Positions 39,580 through 49,247 of a DNA stretch of 64,000 nucleotides are shown here, piece by piece. The position numbers and the translations under genes were made by a program. This DNA is from JBGSUZ01 sp963677505 (GTDB lineage: Bacteria; Bacillota; Clostridia; Peptostreptococcales; Acidaminobacteraceae), in contig CAXXWB010000037.1 in the NCBI GenBank assembly GCA_963677505.2, positions 1 to 64,000 of the forward strand, written 5' to 3'. Positions within the stretch are counted from its first letter, which is position 1; each line of letters begins with the position of its first letter. The notes below the pieces were generated by a model, which was given only the letters and a program-made list of their open reading frames with translations, was not told the DNA's origin and ran no database searches.

Positions 39580-40632
39580 GTGAATATATTTTCTTCCAAA
39601 ATAAAAAAACTGAGTTTGATGCTCATCGCATTACTACTGACAACGGCAAGCATAAATGCTTACGCAACGGAATGGCTTCCCTATAATGGAAATCTTGGTT
39701 CAGAGGCGTGTATTATTTATAATCTGGATACTGACGAGCTAGTTTATGAAAAAAATAGCCAACAGCATCGGTATATGGCTTCAGTCACGAAGTTGATGAC
39801 CGCACTCATTATCAGTGAAAATTATAATCTCAATGGGACCATTAAATCTAAAAAAGATTATAAAATCGATATTAAAAAGTACAATGGCGCCATGGTACTG
39901 ACGGACAATAAAGGCAAACTCATGCCCATAAAGAAAAATGAAGTCTTTCAGGCTAGAAATTTATTTGATGTCATGCTTCTTTATAGTGCCAACGATGCGG
40001 CGCTTTTATTTGCCGACACAGTGGCAGGCAGTCAGACTAAATTTGTAGCTAAAATGAATGCCAAGGCAAAATCTCTAGGCATGAACGCCACAAGATTTAC
40101 GAACCCTCACGGGCTTAGCAGTGCAGGAGATGAAATCAATCAATATACCACAGCGGCAGACGTGGCCATTTTGGCAAAGGCCGCCTATAAAAATAGGGAT
40201 ATTATGCGCAGCGTCAGTTTGAATCAAGTCCTGCTTAAAAGCAATTATAGAACAAGAACCTTTAGCTCTACCAATAAACTAAAGTCCCTTCGCAGTGGTG
40301 TATTAGGTCTGAAAACAGGCTATACCGACCTTGCAGGCAATTGTTTTGTCTCAATTGTCAGAATTGAAACCGACGACTACCTCATGGTATCCTTAGGATC
40401 GAAGACCAGAAGCGGTATGTTCAATGATCACGTTGCATTGTATAAATGGATAGAGGTTACCTTAGACGGACCTAAAAATACGGCGCCAGATTATTCAAAT
40501 GTGGCACCGATGGAATTGCCTTTAACTGCAACGGAGGAAGAAATAAAAACAAGCCCTGTGGTGATTATTTCGACACCTGAAACACCTGCAGAGCCTACTA
40601 CTGACCCTAGTCAGCCTGACCAAAACTATTAA
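39580..40632 (+). CDS. D-alanyl-D-alanine carboxypeptidase (peptidase S11, penicillin-binding)
   Basis: 350 residues from GTG 39580 with AAAGGGTGG upstream. Signal peptide, then the three active-site motifs: SVTK (S-x-x-K), SAN (S-x-N) and KTG. It trims the terminal D-Ala from peptidoglycan pentapeptides outside the membrane. The C-terminal ~40 residues are a Pro/Thr-rich tail in place of the usual amphipathic anchor, so membrane attachment may differ from DacA. Confidence 0.92.
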   Translation: MNIFSSKIKKLSLMLIALLLTTASINAYATEWLPYNGNLGSEACIIYNLDTDELVYEKNSQQHRYMASVTKLMTALIISENYNLNGTIKSKKDYKIDIKKYNGAMVLTDNKGKLMPIKKNEVFQARNLFDVMLLYSANDAALLFADTVAGSQTKFVAKMNAKAKSLGMNATRFTNPHGLSSAGDEINQYTTAADVAILAKAAYKNRDIMRSVSLNQVLLKSNYRTRTFSSTNKLKSLRSGVLGLKTGYTDLAGNCFVSIVRIETDDYLMVSLGSKTRSGMFNDHVALYKWIEVTLDGPKNTAPDYSNVAPMELPLTATEEEIKTSPVVIISTPETPAEPTTDPSQPDQNY

Positions 40633-40641
40633 GGAGCTATT

Positions 40642-41145
40642 ATGAGTAAAATAAAAGCGACACAAAAAAACAAAGGTACTCAAAGAGGAAAAAGCAACGC
40701 AAAAAACTGGTTTGTGGAACAACAGCAAAAACAGGCGGCTCCAAAATCAAAAATGCCTGCAGAAGAGAAGCAAGAATCTTATAAATCCTTAGAGACTTTG
40801 CCCATTGTAAAGGTTCAAATGAATTCAAGTCGTGAAGCTGAGCATTTCCAAACGGTTTATCAATTTGCTCTAAAAAATAGTGACCCTAAAAGTTCAGAAA
40901 TCATGACCGTTCATTTAGACATGAAGGACGAAATTCATTTCAATATGGTACAAGATGAAGCTTATCAATCCTTATGGAAAAAAGGGGAATTAATGCTTTT
41001 AGTTGCTTTCCCAAAGAATTGGAAGACCATGAATATTGAAGTCGATCCAGATATGGAAGATGAAGATGAGGACATGACCTTTGACACAGATGAAGAACGT
41101 TTTGATTACCTATATGAGATAGGTATGTCCGTATATGAAGGGTAA
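40642..41145 (+). CDS. Hypothetical protein, basic N-terminus and acidic C-terminus
   Basis: 167 residues, ATG with AAGGAG. Lys/Gln-rich disordered first ~50 residues, a mixed alpha/beta middle (IVKVQMNSSREAEHFQTVYQ) and an Asp/Glu-rich stretch (DPDMEDEDEDMTFDTDEE). No recognised domain. Follows the carboxypeptidase by 9 bp, so probably co-transcribed. Confidence 0.7.
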   Translation: MSKIKATQKNKGTQRGKSNAKNWFVEQQQKQAAPKSKMPAEEKQESYKSLETLPIVKVQMNSSREAEHFQTVYQFALKNSDPKSSEIMTVHLDMKDEIHFNMVQDEAYQSLWKKGELMLLVAFPKNWKTMNIEVDPDMEDEDEDMTFDTDEERFDYLYEIGMSVYEG

Positions 41146-41210
41146 TCTGATTATTGTTGATTAAGCAAATAATCATTAAGTAAGAACATAATAGAGAAGG
41201 ACGGCATAAA

Positions 41211-42134
41211 ATGTATGGTTTTATATTTTTTATAATAGTTCTGTTAGGAGCCTATTTAGCCATTTGCTGGCATTTTAGTTCAACCCTGCTTTTTCCAAAG
41301 GTGAGCGACCACGAATTGGCCTTGGCTTCTGAACTTGAAAAGGGACGAATTGAGAATCAGTACTATTCCTATTTTTTAAGTCTTCAAAAGGAAACGGTGG
41401 CAATCAAATCAGACCACGGCTATGACCTTCATGGGCTTTGGATCCCCAATCAAGACTCAGACAAAACCATTGTCTTTTGTCACGGCATCACATGGAACCT
41501 GATTGGGGCTATTAAATATACAGAAATCTTTTGGAATATGGGTTTTAACTTACTGATTTACGACCATAGAAAACATGGGAAAAGCGGCGGTAAAAGTACC
41601 ACCTACGGTCTTTTCGAAAAGGATGATTTAAAGGCGTGGTTGGACTGGATTGAACTGAAAAAGGGAAAGGGTACCTACATCGCTACTCACGGAGAATCTC
41701 TTGGGGCAGCAACCGTACTTCAACACCTTGGCATTGATTCAAGGGTGAAATTTTGTGTTGCCGACTGCCCTTATTCAGATTTAAAGGAAATTTTAAGATA
41801 TACCTTACAGATGGAACACCATCTTAAAAAATTGCCAATTTTACCAGTTGCAAATTTGTTTACAAAGTTAAGAGCGGGGCTAAGCATCAATGAAGTATCC
41901 CCAATAGAAACAATTAGAAAGGTTCAAACGCCAATCTTTTGGATACATGGGACAGAGGACAGAAAAGTACCATCCCAAATGAGTGTGGACATGTATGAGG
42001 CGAAAACACAGGGTATTAAAAAACTTTGGTTGGTGACAGGTGCAAGGCATGCCAGTGCCTGTGTTATGGACAGACAAGGTTATACAGAGCAAATCGAGGC
42101 GTTTATTCAGGAGGTTGACCATGAAAACCATTAA
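41211..42134 (+). CDS. Membrane-anchored alpha/beta hydrolase
   Basis: 307 residues. N-terminal membrane helix (4-22); hydrolase fold with oxyanion HG (FCHGITWN), nucleophile elbow HGESLGA (Ser), Asp in IHGTEDRKVP and His in GARHASA. Resembles the YfhR/YqkD group of bacterial hydrolases of unclear substrate. Its last 14 bp overlap the start of the CobW-type gene. Confidence 0.85.
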   Translation: MYGFIFFIIVLLGAYLAICWHFSSTLLFPKVSDHELALASELEKGRIENQYYSYFLSLQKETVAIKSDHGYDLHGLWIPNQDSDKTIVFCHGITWNLIGAIKYTEIFWNMGFNLLIYDHRKHGKSGGKSTTYGLFEKDDLKAWLDWIELKKGKGTYIATHGESLGAATVLQHLGIDSRVKFCVADCPYSDLKEILRYTLQMEHHLKKLPILPVANLFTKLRAGLSINEVSPIETIRKVQTPIFWIHGTEDRKVPSQMSVDMYEAKTQGIKKLWLVTGARHASACVMDRQGYTEQIEAFIQEVDHENH

Positions 42135-43059
42135 ACTCTATCTTTTGTCGGGCTTTTTAGGATCGGGAAAGACCACATTTTTAAAAAAAATGCTAGAAGC
42201 CAAACCAGATTTAAACATGGGCATTATCATGAACGAATTTGGAAAAATAAGCATCGATGGTCCCATATTGGAAAATCCCAAAATTGAAATGGTAGAACTG
42301 ACAAGAGGTTCTATTTTTTGCAGTTGTCTTAAGCTTTCCTTTGCAGAAGCTCTGATTAAAATGGCAGATAACCCTATAGAATACGTCTTCGTTGAAAGTT
42401 CAGGCCTAGCCGATCCTTCTAATATCGGTGAAATCCTAGAGTCCGTCGAAAACTTTACAACGACTCCCTTTGAGTACTGTGGTTGCATCAATATTGTTGA
42501 CGCCTATCACTTTATGGGCCAAGTCAAGGAACTTGAAACGGTTTCAAGGCAAGTGGAAACAGCGGACCTGATTATTGTCAATAAGGTGGACCGAGTTGAC
42601 TCAGCGGTAAGTCATGAGATTTTAAAGCATTTAAAAACCCTTAATCCCGATGCAGATGTTTTGACATCTGCCTTCTATAACATTGACTTTGATTTTATTG
42701 GCAAAAAATTAGTAGCTTCAGATGTGATTCGTAATGAAATAAGCCATAATACCCCTGAAAACAAACCAAAGACCTTCTCCATGCAGTTTGAAGGTGGCAA
42801 TTTAACCAGAGAGGACTTTACTCGGTTTTTAGATGGGGTTTCAAAAGAGGCCTACAGAATCAAAGGCTTTGTACAGCTTAAAGATGGAGATTATCAAATT
42901 GATGTGGTTGGCAGTTTAATTGATTATGCCGAGAGTGAAAATAAATTTGAGAAATCTACAGTGGTCTTTATTTCAAAAATAGGTCCTCAATTGATTAAAG
43001 TTGTAAGCGATACATGGCAAGCAAAACTTCCAAATGTCCCAATGAAGTTAGCCAATTAG
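42121..43059 (+). CDS. CobW-family (G3E) GTPase, putative metallochaperone
   Basis: 312 residues from ATG 42121, with GGAGG inside the preceding gene's end. Walker A GFLGSGKTT, the metal-binding CxCC-type motif here as CSCLK, VESSGLADP (switch/Walker B) and NKVD for guanine recognition. The C-terminal CobW_C-like domain is present (REDFTRFLDGV). The family loads zinc, cobalt or nickel into client enzymes. The last Cys of CxCC is Leu, which may change metal preference. Confidence 0.85.
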   Translation: MKTIKLYLLSGFLGSGKTTFLKKMLEAKPDLNMGIIMNEFGKISIDGPILENPKIEMVELTRGSIFCSCLKLSFAEALIKMADNPIEYVFVESSGLADPSNIGEILESVENFTTTPFEYCGCINIVDAYHFMGQVKELETVSRQVETADLIIVNKVDRVDSAVSHEILKHLKTLNPDADVLTSAFYNIDFDFIGKKLVASDVIRNEISHNTPENKPKTFSMQFEGGNLTREDFTRFLDGVSKEAYRIKGFVQLKDGDYQIDVVGSLIDYAESENKFEKSTVVFISKIGPQLIKVVSDTWQAKLPNVPMKLAN

Positions 43060-43069
43060 TGGAGGAGAA

Positions 43070-43801
43070 ATGGAAAGAGAACGATTTACACGTACCAAAA
43101 TGGTTATTGGAGAGATGGGCATTCTTAAATTAGAACAGGCCCATGTTGCTATTTTCGGTATTGGCGGTGTGGGCTCCTTTGCAGTGGAAGCTTTGGCACG
43201 GGCAGGAGTTGGCAAAATTACCATGATTGATTTTGACGTCATTGCAACCACCAATATTAACAGACAGATTCATGCCCTAGAAGACACTGTAGGGCTTTAT
43301 AAAGTTGACGTCATGAAAGAACGCATTCTAAAAATAAACCCTGACATTCAGGTGACAGCTCTTAGAACCCTTTATAACGATGAAACCTGCGCAGATATTT
43401 TCTCAAATCATTTTGACTATGTCATTGACGCGATTGACATGATTACTTGGAAAATGCACTTGATTGAATATTGTACGTTCAATAATATTCCCATTATTTC
43501 TTCTATGGGAACGGGTAATAAAATGGACCCGACTAAATTTGTCATATCCGATTTGTATGAAAGTTCAATTTGTCCTTTGGCAAAAGTTTTGAGACACGAG
43601 TTGAGGAAGAGAGGCGTTAAGAAACTTAAGGTCATTTATTCAACAGAAGTGCCAGTAAAACCGGACCCTCTGGACTATAATCCAGATAATCTCCGCAAAC
43701 AAACCCCAGGGAGCATTTCCTTTGTCCCATCAGTCGCGGGGCTTATACTTGCGTCACAGGTCATTAGAGACCTTTTAAAGGAAAGTGAATCCACATGCTA
43801 A
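43070..43801 (+). CDS. tcdA: tRNA threonylcarbamoyladenosine dehydratase (ThiF/E1-like)
   Basis: 243 residues. ATP-binding GIGGVGSFAVEALARAGVG, DFDVIATTNINRQ and DAIDMITWK are standard for the E1-like fold. TcdA converts t6A37 in tRNAs to its cyclic form. The catalytic-region SSICPLAKVLRHELRKRGV is family-specific. Overlaps the next gene by 7 bp. GGAGG upstream. Confidence 0.93.
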   Translation: MERERFTRTKMVIGEMGILKLEQAHVAIFGIGGVGSFAVEALARAGVGKITMIDFDVIATTNINRQIHALEDTVGLYKVDVMKERILKINPDIQVTALRTLYNDETCADIFSNHFDYVIDAIDMITWKMHLIEYCTFNNIPIISSMGTGNKMDPTKFVISDLYESSICPLAKVLRHELRKRGVKKLKVIYSTEVPVKPDPLDYNPDNLRKQTPGSISFVPSVAGLILASQVIRDLLKESESTC

Positions 43802-44790
43802 AGTTAACCAATTTGACCACCCATCCTATGGATTTGGATCGGTTTAGAAATGACACGGCGTCCATTGAAGATTTTCTAAAAAGCCATGAGTTAGATGGTT
43901 TTGAAATCATGCTCCTAGACGATTGGGAACCTCATAGGCTTTCTAAAGAAATGATACAGGGGGTTCATATGAGATTTTGGCCCATGTGGTTAGACTTTTG
44001 GACGGGCAACCGAGAAGGGCTGCTAAAGGAGTTTCTGACTGAAGAAGCTATAATCGAATTTTATGGTGGCAAAAACCGAGAGACGATGATTCAACACTAT
44101 AAGAAAGAATTAAGACGCGCCCATAAAAATGAAAGTGCTTACGTAGTTTTTCATGTCAGTCATGTAACACTGGAGCACTGTTATAACTATAAGTTTGATT
44201 ATACCGACGAAATGGTAATTGATAGTTTTATAGAACTCATTAACACCATTACGGAAGGCTTTAACAGTGAAATGACTCTTCTCTTTGAGAATCAGTGGTG
44301 GCCAGGACTGACCTTCAAAAACCCTGAGTTGATGGATGAACTCATGAACCGTATCCATTACCCGAAAAAAGGGTTTATGCTGGATGTGGGGCACCTTATG
44401 AACACCCATACAGAATTAAAGACAGAGGCAGAGGGTGTTGATTATGTCATGACTTGCTTAGAGGCTCTTGGAGAGCATCGAAAGAAGTGGATTAAAGGCA
44501 TACACCTTAACAGCTCCCTTTCAGGGTCCTATGTAAAGCGTATTCAAGAAGGGGACCATAATCATTATGATCCTAAAAAACCCTTTATGGAGCGATATAT
44601 TGATGCCTACAGGCACATTGGACAAATCGATTGCCATAATCCCTTTGAAGACCCAAGTATTTCTCGAATGATTGACAGTGTTCAACCAGATTATTTGGTT
44701 TATGAATTTATCACTGAAACCTATGAGCAACTTTCTCAAAAGATAAAAAGGCAGCATTTGGCCTTAACCCATAAAAAAAGGTGTATCTAA
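43795..44790 (+). CDS. TIM-barrel protein, xylose isomerase-like (AP endonuclease 2 fold)
   Basis: 331 residues. LLFENQWWPGLT and GFMLDVGHLMNTH show the metal-ligand pattern of the AP_endonuc_2/sugar isomerase superfamily (Glu and Asp/His at strand ends), with HLNSS later. It overlaps tcdA by 7 bp, so it is translationally coupled; the reason is not obvious. Could be an isomerase or epimerase of a sugar or inositol; substrate unknown. Confidence 0.75.
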   Translation: MLKLTNLTTHPMDLDRFRNDTASIEDFLKSHELDGFEIMLLDDWEPHRLSKEMIQGVHMRFWPMWLDFWTGNREGLLKEFLTEEAIIEFYGGKNRETMIQHYKKELRRAHKNESAYVVFHVSHVTLEHCYNYKFDYTDEMVIDSFIELINTITEGFNSEMTLLFENQWWPGLTFKNPELMDELMNRIHYPKKGFMLDVGHLMNTHTELKTEAEGVDYVMTCLEALGEHRKKWIKGIHLNSSLSGSYVKRIQEGDHNHYDPKKPFMERYIDAYRHIGQIDCHNPFEDPSISRMIDSVQPDYLVYEFITETYEQLSQKIKRQHLALTHKKRCI

Positions 44791-44824
44791 GTGGCTGTTA
44801 CCAGCCAAAAGATACACCTTTTTT
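44773..44824. terminator. Bidirectional terminator between convergent operons
   Basis: AAAAAAAGGTGTATCT (44773-44788) pairs with AGATACACCTTTTTT (44810-44824); inner hairpin GGCTG-TTAC-CAGCC. Confidence 0.92.
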
Positions 44825-44854
44825 ACATTATAAACTAACGTTTAAATTGTAATT

Positions 44855-46105
44855 CTAGTATTCGCCCAAAGTGTGAACGAAAAGACCTGATCTGAGTTTA
44901 GGCTCGAACCAAGTTGATTTTGGAGGCATTACTTCACCACTATCAGCGATAGAAATTAAGTCGTCCATAGTTGTTGGGTACATAGAGAAGGCAACTTTCA
45001 TGTCAGATGCACATCTTCTTTCTAATTCTTTAAGACCACGGATACCGCCAACAAAGTCAATTCTCTTATCTGTTCTTGGATCTTCAATACCAAGGATAGG
45101 TTGGAGAAGGTTCTTTTGAAGGATAGAAACGTCTAAACGATCTACTGGATCAGCTGGATCGTAGAAGCCATCTTTAATAGAAAGTTTGTACCATTTGCCT
45201 TCGATGAACATGCCGAATGTGCCTCTAACCATAGGTTTGTAAGCTTCAGCGCCGATTTCTTCAACGGCGAATTTTTCAGAAACTTTAGAGAAGAACTCTT
45301 CAGTTGTATTGCCGTTAAGGTCAGTAAGAACACGGTTGTAGTCCATGATGAAGAGGTCTTCGTCAGGGAAGATTACTGACATGAAGAAGTTGAATTCTTC
45401 TTCGCCAGTGTAGTTAGGGTTTTCTTCTCTTCTTTTAAGACCAACTTTTGCAGAAGAAGCACTTCTGTGGTGACCATCTGCAATGTAAAGGTAGTCAATG
45501 CCAGAGAAGATTTCTTGGATTCTAGCAACTTGTGCATCTTCGTCGATTACCCAAAGGATATGTTGGAAATCATCGTCTGAAGTGAAGTTGTAAAGTGGCA
45601 TGTGGAATTTAATCCATTCATTAACGATGTGGTTGATCTCGTCATTTTTTCTGTAAGATAAGAAGATTGGCTCTGTGTGAGCGTTACAGAAGTCAAAGTT
45701 ATTGATTCTATCTACTTCTTTAACAGGTCTAGTGAATTCATGCTTTTTGATAACGTTGTTAAGGTATTCATCTACTGAAGTTGTAGCAACGATACCTGTT
45801 TGAACGCGACCGTTCATGAGTTGTCTGTAGATGTAGTAAATTGGTTTTGCTTCTTGAATCATAACGCCATCTTTAACGAATTGATCTAAGTTTTTACGAG
45901 CAGTTTGGTATACGAGTGGATCGTATGCATCTACTGAATCTGGAAGATCGATTTCAGAACGACAAATTCTAAGGAATGAGTTTTGGTTGCCTTTACCCAT
46001 TTCTTTTGCTTCTTCGCGGTTCATAACATCGTACGGTAAGCAAGATACTTGCTCAACGAGTTTTGTATCGGGACGAATACCTCTAAAAGGTCTAACAATA
46101 GCCAT
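44855..46105 (-). CDS. DUF1015 family protein, serine-operon member
   Basis: 416 residues beginning MAIVRPFRGIRPDTKLVEQV, followed by LPYDVMNREEA, and with the DGHHRSAS signature in the middle, all typical of DUF1015. Third gene of a serC-serA-DUF1015 operon (18 bp after serA), an arrangement that recurs in anaerobes and implies a role in serine metabolism; no activity is proven from sequence. Confidence 0.9.
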   Translation of the reverse strand: MAIVRPFRGIRPDTKLVEQVSCLPYDVMNREEAKEMGKGNQNSFLRICRSEIDLPDSVDAYDPLVYQTARKNLDQFVKDGVMIQEAKPIYYIYRQLMNGRVQTGIVATTSVDEYLNNVIKKHEFTRPVKEVDRINNFDFCNAHTEPIFLSYRKNDEINHIVNEWIKFHMPLYNFTSDDDFQHILWVIDEDAQVARIQEIFSGIDYLYIADGHHRSASSAKVGLKRREENPNYTGEEEFNFFMSVIFPDEDLFIMDYNRVLTDLNGNTTEEFFSKVSEKFAVEEIGAEAYKPMVRGTFGMFIEGKWYKLSIKDGFYDPADPVDRLDVSILQKNLLQPILGIEDPRTDKRIDFVGGIRGLKELERRCASDMKVAFSMYPTTMDDLISIADSGEVMPPKSTWFEPKLRSGLFVHTLGEY

Positions 46106-46123
46106 ATTTTTAAGCCTCCTGGA

Positions 46124-47032
46124 TTATTTATTGAAGAAGTGAAGGATAGTGTGTACAACTTCAACGCCAATTCTTTCTTGAGCTTCATCAGTAGAAGCGC
46201 CAACATGTGGTGTTAAAGAGATTTTTGGGTGGTTAAGAATTGCTTGGTTCTTAGTAGGTTCTTCAACGAAAACGTCTAAAGCAGCAGCTGAAACTTTACC
46301 AGAATCAAGCGCTTTAACAAGAGCGTCTTCACAGATAACGCCACCACGTGAAGTATTAATGAGGTAAACGCCATCTTTCATTTTAGCAATTTCAGCGTCG
46401 CCGATAACTGCAGCAGCACCTGGTGCAAGTGGCACGTGGCAAGAGATGAAATCTGAAGCCGCTAACACTTCGTCCATAGTCATGCTTTCGTATTCGTCGT
46501 AGCCTTCAACTTCGAATAAATCAGTATATACGATTTTCATACCAAGAGCGCTTGCTTTGTGAGCAAGAGATCTTGCAATTCTACCGAAACCGATCAAACC
46601 AAGAGTTTTACCAGCAAGTTCAATACCTTGGTAGTGTTTTTTGTTCCACTCGCCGTTTTTCATAGTAACGTTAGCAGCGTGGATATGTCTAGCCAAGTTG
46701 AACATGTGACCTAGAGCAAGTTCAGCAACAGATGCGCTGCTTGCATTTGGTGTATTTCTTACCGTGAAGCCATTTTCTTCAGCGTAAGCAACATCGATAT
46801 TATCAATACCAACGCCAGCTCTAATCATTAATTTAAGTCTGCTGCCTTTGACAGCGTCAATTAATTCTTTTCTGATTTTTGTAGCAGAACGGATGACAAT
46901 AACGTCAAAGTCTTTTAACGCTGTTTTTAAAGCTTCAACATCATGGAATTCTGTAACAACTTCATGGCCTGCTTCGCGAAGTGTTTGAATTGCCGATGCT
47001 TCTAAGCCATCATTAGCTAATATTCTTAACAT
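46124..47032 (-). CDS. serA: D-3-phosphoglycerate dehydrogenase (short form)
   Basis: 302 residues. NAD-binding GLIGFGRIARSLA, active-site INTSRGGV (Arg), Glu and His in LTPHVGAST. It oxidises 3-phosphoglycerate to 3-phosphohydroxypyruvate, the first step of serine synthesis. It lacks the C-terminal ACT domain of the long forms, so direct serine feedback is unlikely. Between serC and DUF1015 with short gaps, clearly one operon. Confidence 0.93.
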   Translation of the reverse strand: MLRILANDGLEASAIQTLREAGHEVVTEFHDVEALKTALKDFDVIVIRSATKIRKELIDAVKGSRLKLMIRAGVGIDNIDVAYAEENGFTVRNTPNASSASVAELALGHMFNLARHIHAANVTMKNGEWNKKHYQGIELAGKTLGLIGFGRIARSLAHKASALGMKIVYTDLFEVEGYDEYESMTMDEVLAASDFISCHVPLAPGAAAVIGDAEIAKMKDGVYLINTSRGGVICEDALVKALDSGKVSAAALDVFVEEPTKNQAILNHPKISLTPHVGASTDEAQERIGVEVVHTILHFFNK

Positions 47033-47057
47033 GATTATGCCTCACTTTTCAATCAGA

Positions 47058-48134
47058 TTAGTTTAAACCTAAGATTTCATTGATATTTCTAAGAAGGTCA
47101 TTAACTTCTTCCATAGTTGTATCAGCCATGTGAGCAATACGGAAAGTGATATCTTTGTTGTCTCCGTAGCCGTTAGCAATTTCGTAGCCACGTTTGCCAA
47201 GCTCTTTATTTAAGTCAGAAACGCTGATTTCTCTAGTGTTTTTAACAACTGTAAGTGTATTAGACTCGTAGCCAGGTGTTGCAAACATAGCAAAGTATTT
47301 TTTAGCCCAGTCTCTTACAACTTCAGCCATTTCAGCATGACGTTTGATTCTATTTTCAATGCCTTCAACATTAACAATTTGATCTAATTGATATTCAAGA
47401 GCAAACATGTGTGAAAGTGATGGTGTTGAAGGGTATTGGTTGTCTTTCTTAACAACGAAGTCATAAAGTTCAACCAAATCAAGGTAAAGACCTCTGTTAG
47501 GAACTGTTTTAGCTTTTTCGTAAGCTCTTTCAGAAACAGAAGCAATTGACATACCAGCTGGTAAGCCAAGGCATTTTTGGGTAGATGTAATACAGATATC
47601 AATGCCCCAAGCATCTACTTCAATTTTAGCGCCGCCCATTGAACTAACAGTGTCTACGCAGAAAATAACATCTGGGTATTTTTTAACCACTTCGCTGATG
47701 GCTTGAACTGGGTTTTGAATAGAAGAAGAAGTTTCGTTGTGTGTAATTGTAACTAAGTCGTAAAGACCAGTTTTGAGAGCTTCTTCAACCATTTCTGGTG
47801 TAGTTGGAGTACCTGGTGTTGATGAGAATTTATCAGCAGGAACGCCATTTGATGTAGCCATTTTGTACCATCTGTCGCCAAAAGCGCCAACTGAGAATAC
47901 CGCCGCACGTTTACCTGTGCAAGAACGGATTGCAGATTCCATCAAACCGCTACCTGAAGTAGTAGAAAGAATGATTTGGTTTTCTGTGAACATAACTTTT
48001 CTCATTTTGTCAGCGATGCCTCTTTGAAGCGCAGAAGCTTCTTTAGATCTGTGACCTATTTGTTGAGTCGCCATAGCTTGAAGTACATCTTCCCTTACTG
48101 TTACGGGACCTGGGATAAAGAGCTTTTTGTTCAT
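47058..48134 (-). CDS. serC: Class V aminotransferase, phosphoserine/serine-pyruvate type
   Basis: 358 residues from ATG 48132-48134 with GGAGGAGGC upstream. PLP fold type I: FIPGPVTVREDVL, SGSGLMESA, HNETSSS, DTVSSMGG and the Schiff-base Lys in STQKCLG. It resembles alanine-glyoxylate/serine-pyruvate aminotransferases that serve as phosphoserine transaminase in anaerobes, and the adjacent serA supports that. First gene of the operon; the symbol reflects role rather than close SerC homology. Confidence 0.88.
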   Translation of the reverse strand: MNKKLFIPGPVTVREDVLQAMATQQIGHRSKEASALQRGIADKMRKVMFTENQIILSTTSGSGLMESAIRSCTGKRAAVFSVGAFGDRWYKMATSNGVPADKFSSTPGTPTTPEMVEEALKTGLYDLVTITHNETSSSIQNPVQAISEVVKKYPDVIFCVDTVSSMGGAKIEVDAWGIDICITSTQKCLGLPAGMSIASVSERAYEKAKTVPNRGLYLDLVELYDFVVKKDNQYPSTPSLSHMFALEYQLDQIVNVEGIENRIKRHAEMAEVVRDWAKKYFAMFATPGYESNTLTVVKNTREISVSDLNKELGKRGYEIANGYGDNKDITFRIAHMADTTMEEVNDLLRNINEILGLN

Positions 48135-48560
48135 GTGAGCTGCCTCCTCCAATTTTAATCAATCACCCATGGTGGTGGTGATGGTTGATAGTTAGTTTTG
48201 TAGATAAAAATTGTTGTATTTGAATCTACACAAGACAAAATCAATATAACATATTTTTGGAATTGATTCTATGCAAATAGATAAATCTATCTGTGAAAAA
48301 AAATAAATACTTATGAGGGGTTTTTTAGTATAATAAAAATAGATGGAAATTAATTACCATATACTAAATTAATTACCCGTTGTTGTTAAGTTTTATTAAA
48401 TGTTCAATAATATTGGACGAGCTATTTGAAAAATTCATACAGATTACAATTTAGCATAAGTATCGAAATTGGGGAAGGAGTTATGATATAGTTTTTCAAA
48501 ATGATGATTCAAATAGTAAAGGTTGTTACTTTTTAAAGGGGAAAAATGGGGGAATAACGA
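48135..48560. promoter_or_regulatory. Divergent control region between serine synthesis and serine breakdown
   Basis: 426 bp without a gene. Contains an inverted ATCACC...GGTGAT (48162-48182) in the serC leader and AT-rich promoter-like sequence on both sides; no riboswitch recognised. Confidence 0.45.
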
Positions 48561-49220
48561 ATGACAGAGTACAGTATATTTGATATCGTCGGCCCAGTAA
48601 TGATTGGACCATCGAGTTCACATACAGCAGGAGCGGCGAGAATTGGAAAAATGGCACATCACTTTAGTGGCGATGACATTCTTTCTGTAAATTTCTATTT
48701 GCACGGCTCATTTGCTAAAACCTACCGCGGTCACGGTACGGACAAAGCATTATTAGCTGGGGTTCTTGGCTACAGTGAAAGTGATGAACATTTAAAGCAA
48801 GCATTTGAAATTGCAGATGAGAGGGGCATTACCTACCAATTCATAGAAATGGATTTAGGGGATGTACACCCAAATTCGGTGAAAATTGAAGTAGATACAT
48901 TAGATGGCCGCAAGATTGCTATAATTGGCTCTTCTATTGGTGGCGGCAATATACAAATCATCCAGCTTAATGGCATTGATCTTACCATCAGCGGTGAGCA
49001 TCCAACCATTATAGCGAAGCATCAATCTTCAAAGGGTGTCCTTCTTGGCATTACAGCCATTATGACTCAATACGACAACGATGTTCTATTTATGAGCTTC
49101 TATAAAAAGAACAAAGACGGCGACGGCATTATTGTTGTTGAAGTGGAAGACAAAGTTGACAAAAAAGTCATTGATTCTATTAAATGTATGCCAGGCATTA
49201 CCGATGTTTATTTAATATAA
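48561..49220 (+). CDS. sdaAB: L-serine ammonia-lyase, iron-sulfur-dependent, beta subunit
   Basis: 219 residues. GPVMIGPSSSHTAGAARIGK is the family signature; a C-terminal ACT-like domain covers the last ~75 residues. With SdaAA it forms the [4Fe-4S] serine dehydratase producing pyruvate and ammonia, as in clostridia. Starts with GGGGGAATAACG. 27 bp before sdaAA. Confidence 0.95.
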   Translation: MTEYSIFDIVGPVMIGPSSSHTAGAARIGKMAHHFSGDDILSVNFYLHGSFAKTYRGHGTDKALLAGVLGYSESDEHLKQAFEIADERGITYQFIEMDLGDVHPNSVKIEVDTLDGRKIAIIGSSIGGGNIQIIQLNGIDLTISGEHPTIIAKHQSSKGVLLGITAIMTQYDNDVLFMSFYKKNKDGDGIIVVEVEDKVDKKVIDSIKCMPGITDVYLI

Positions 49221-49247
49221 GGGGACCATCTGTAAAGGAGACTATAA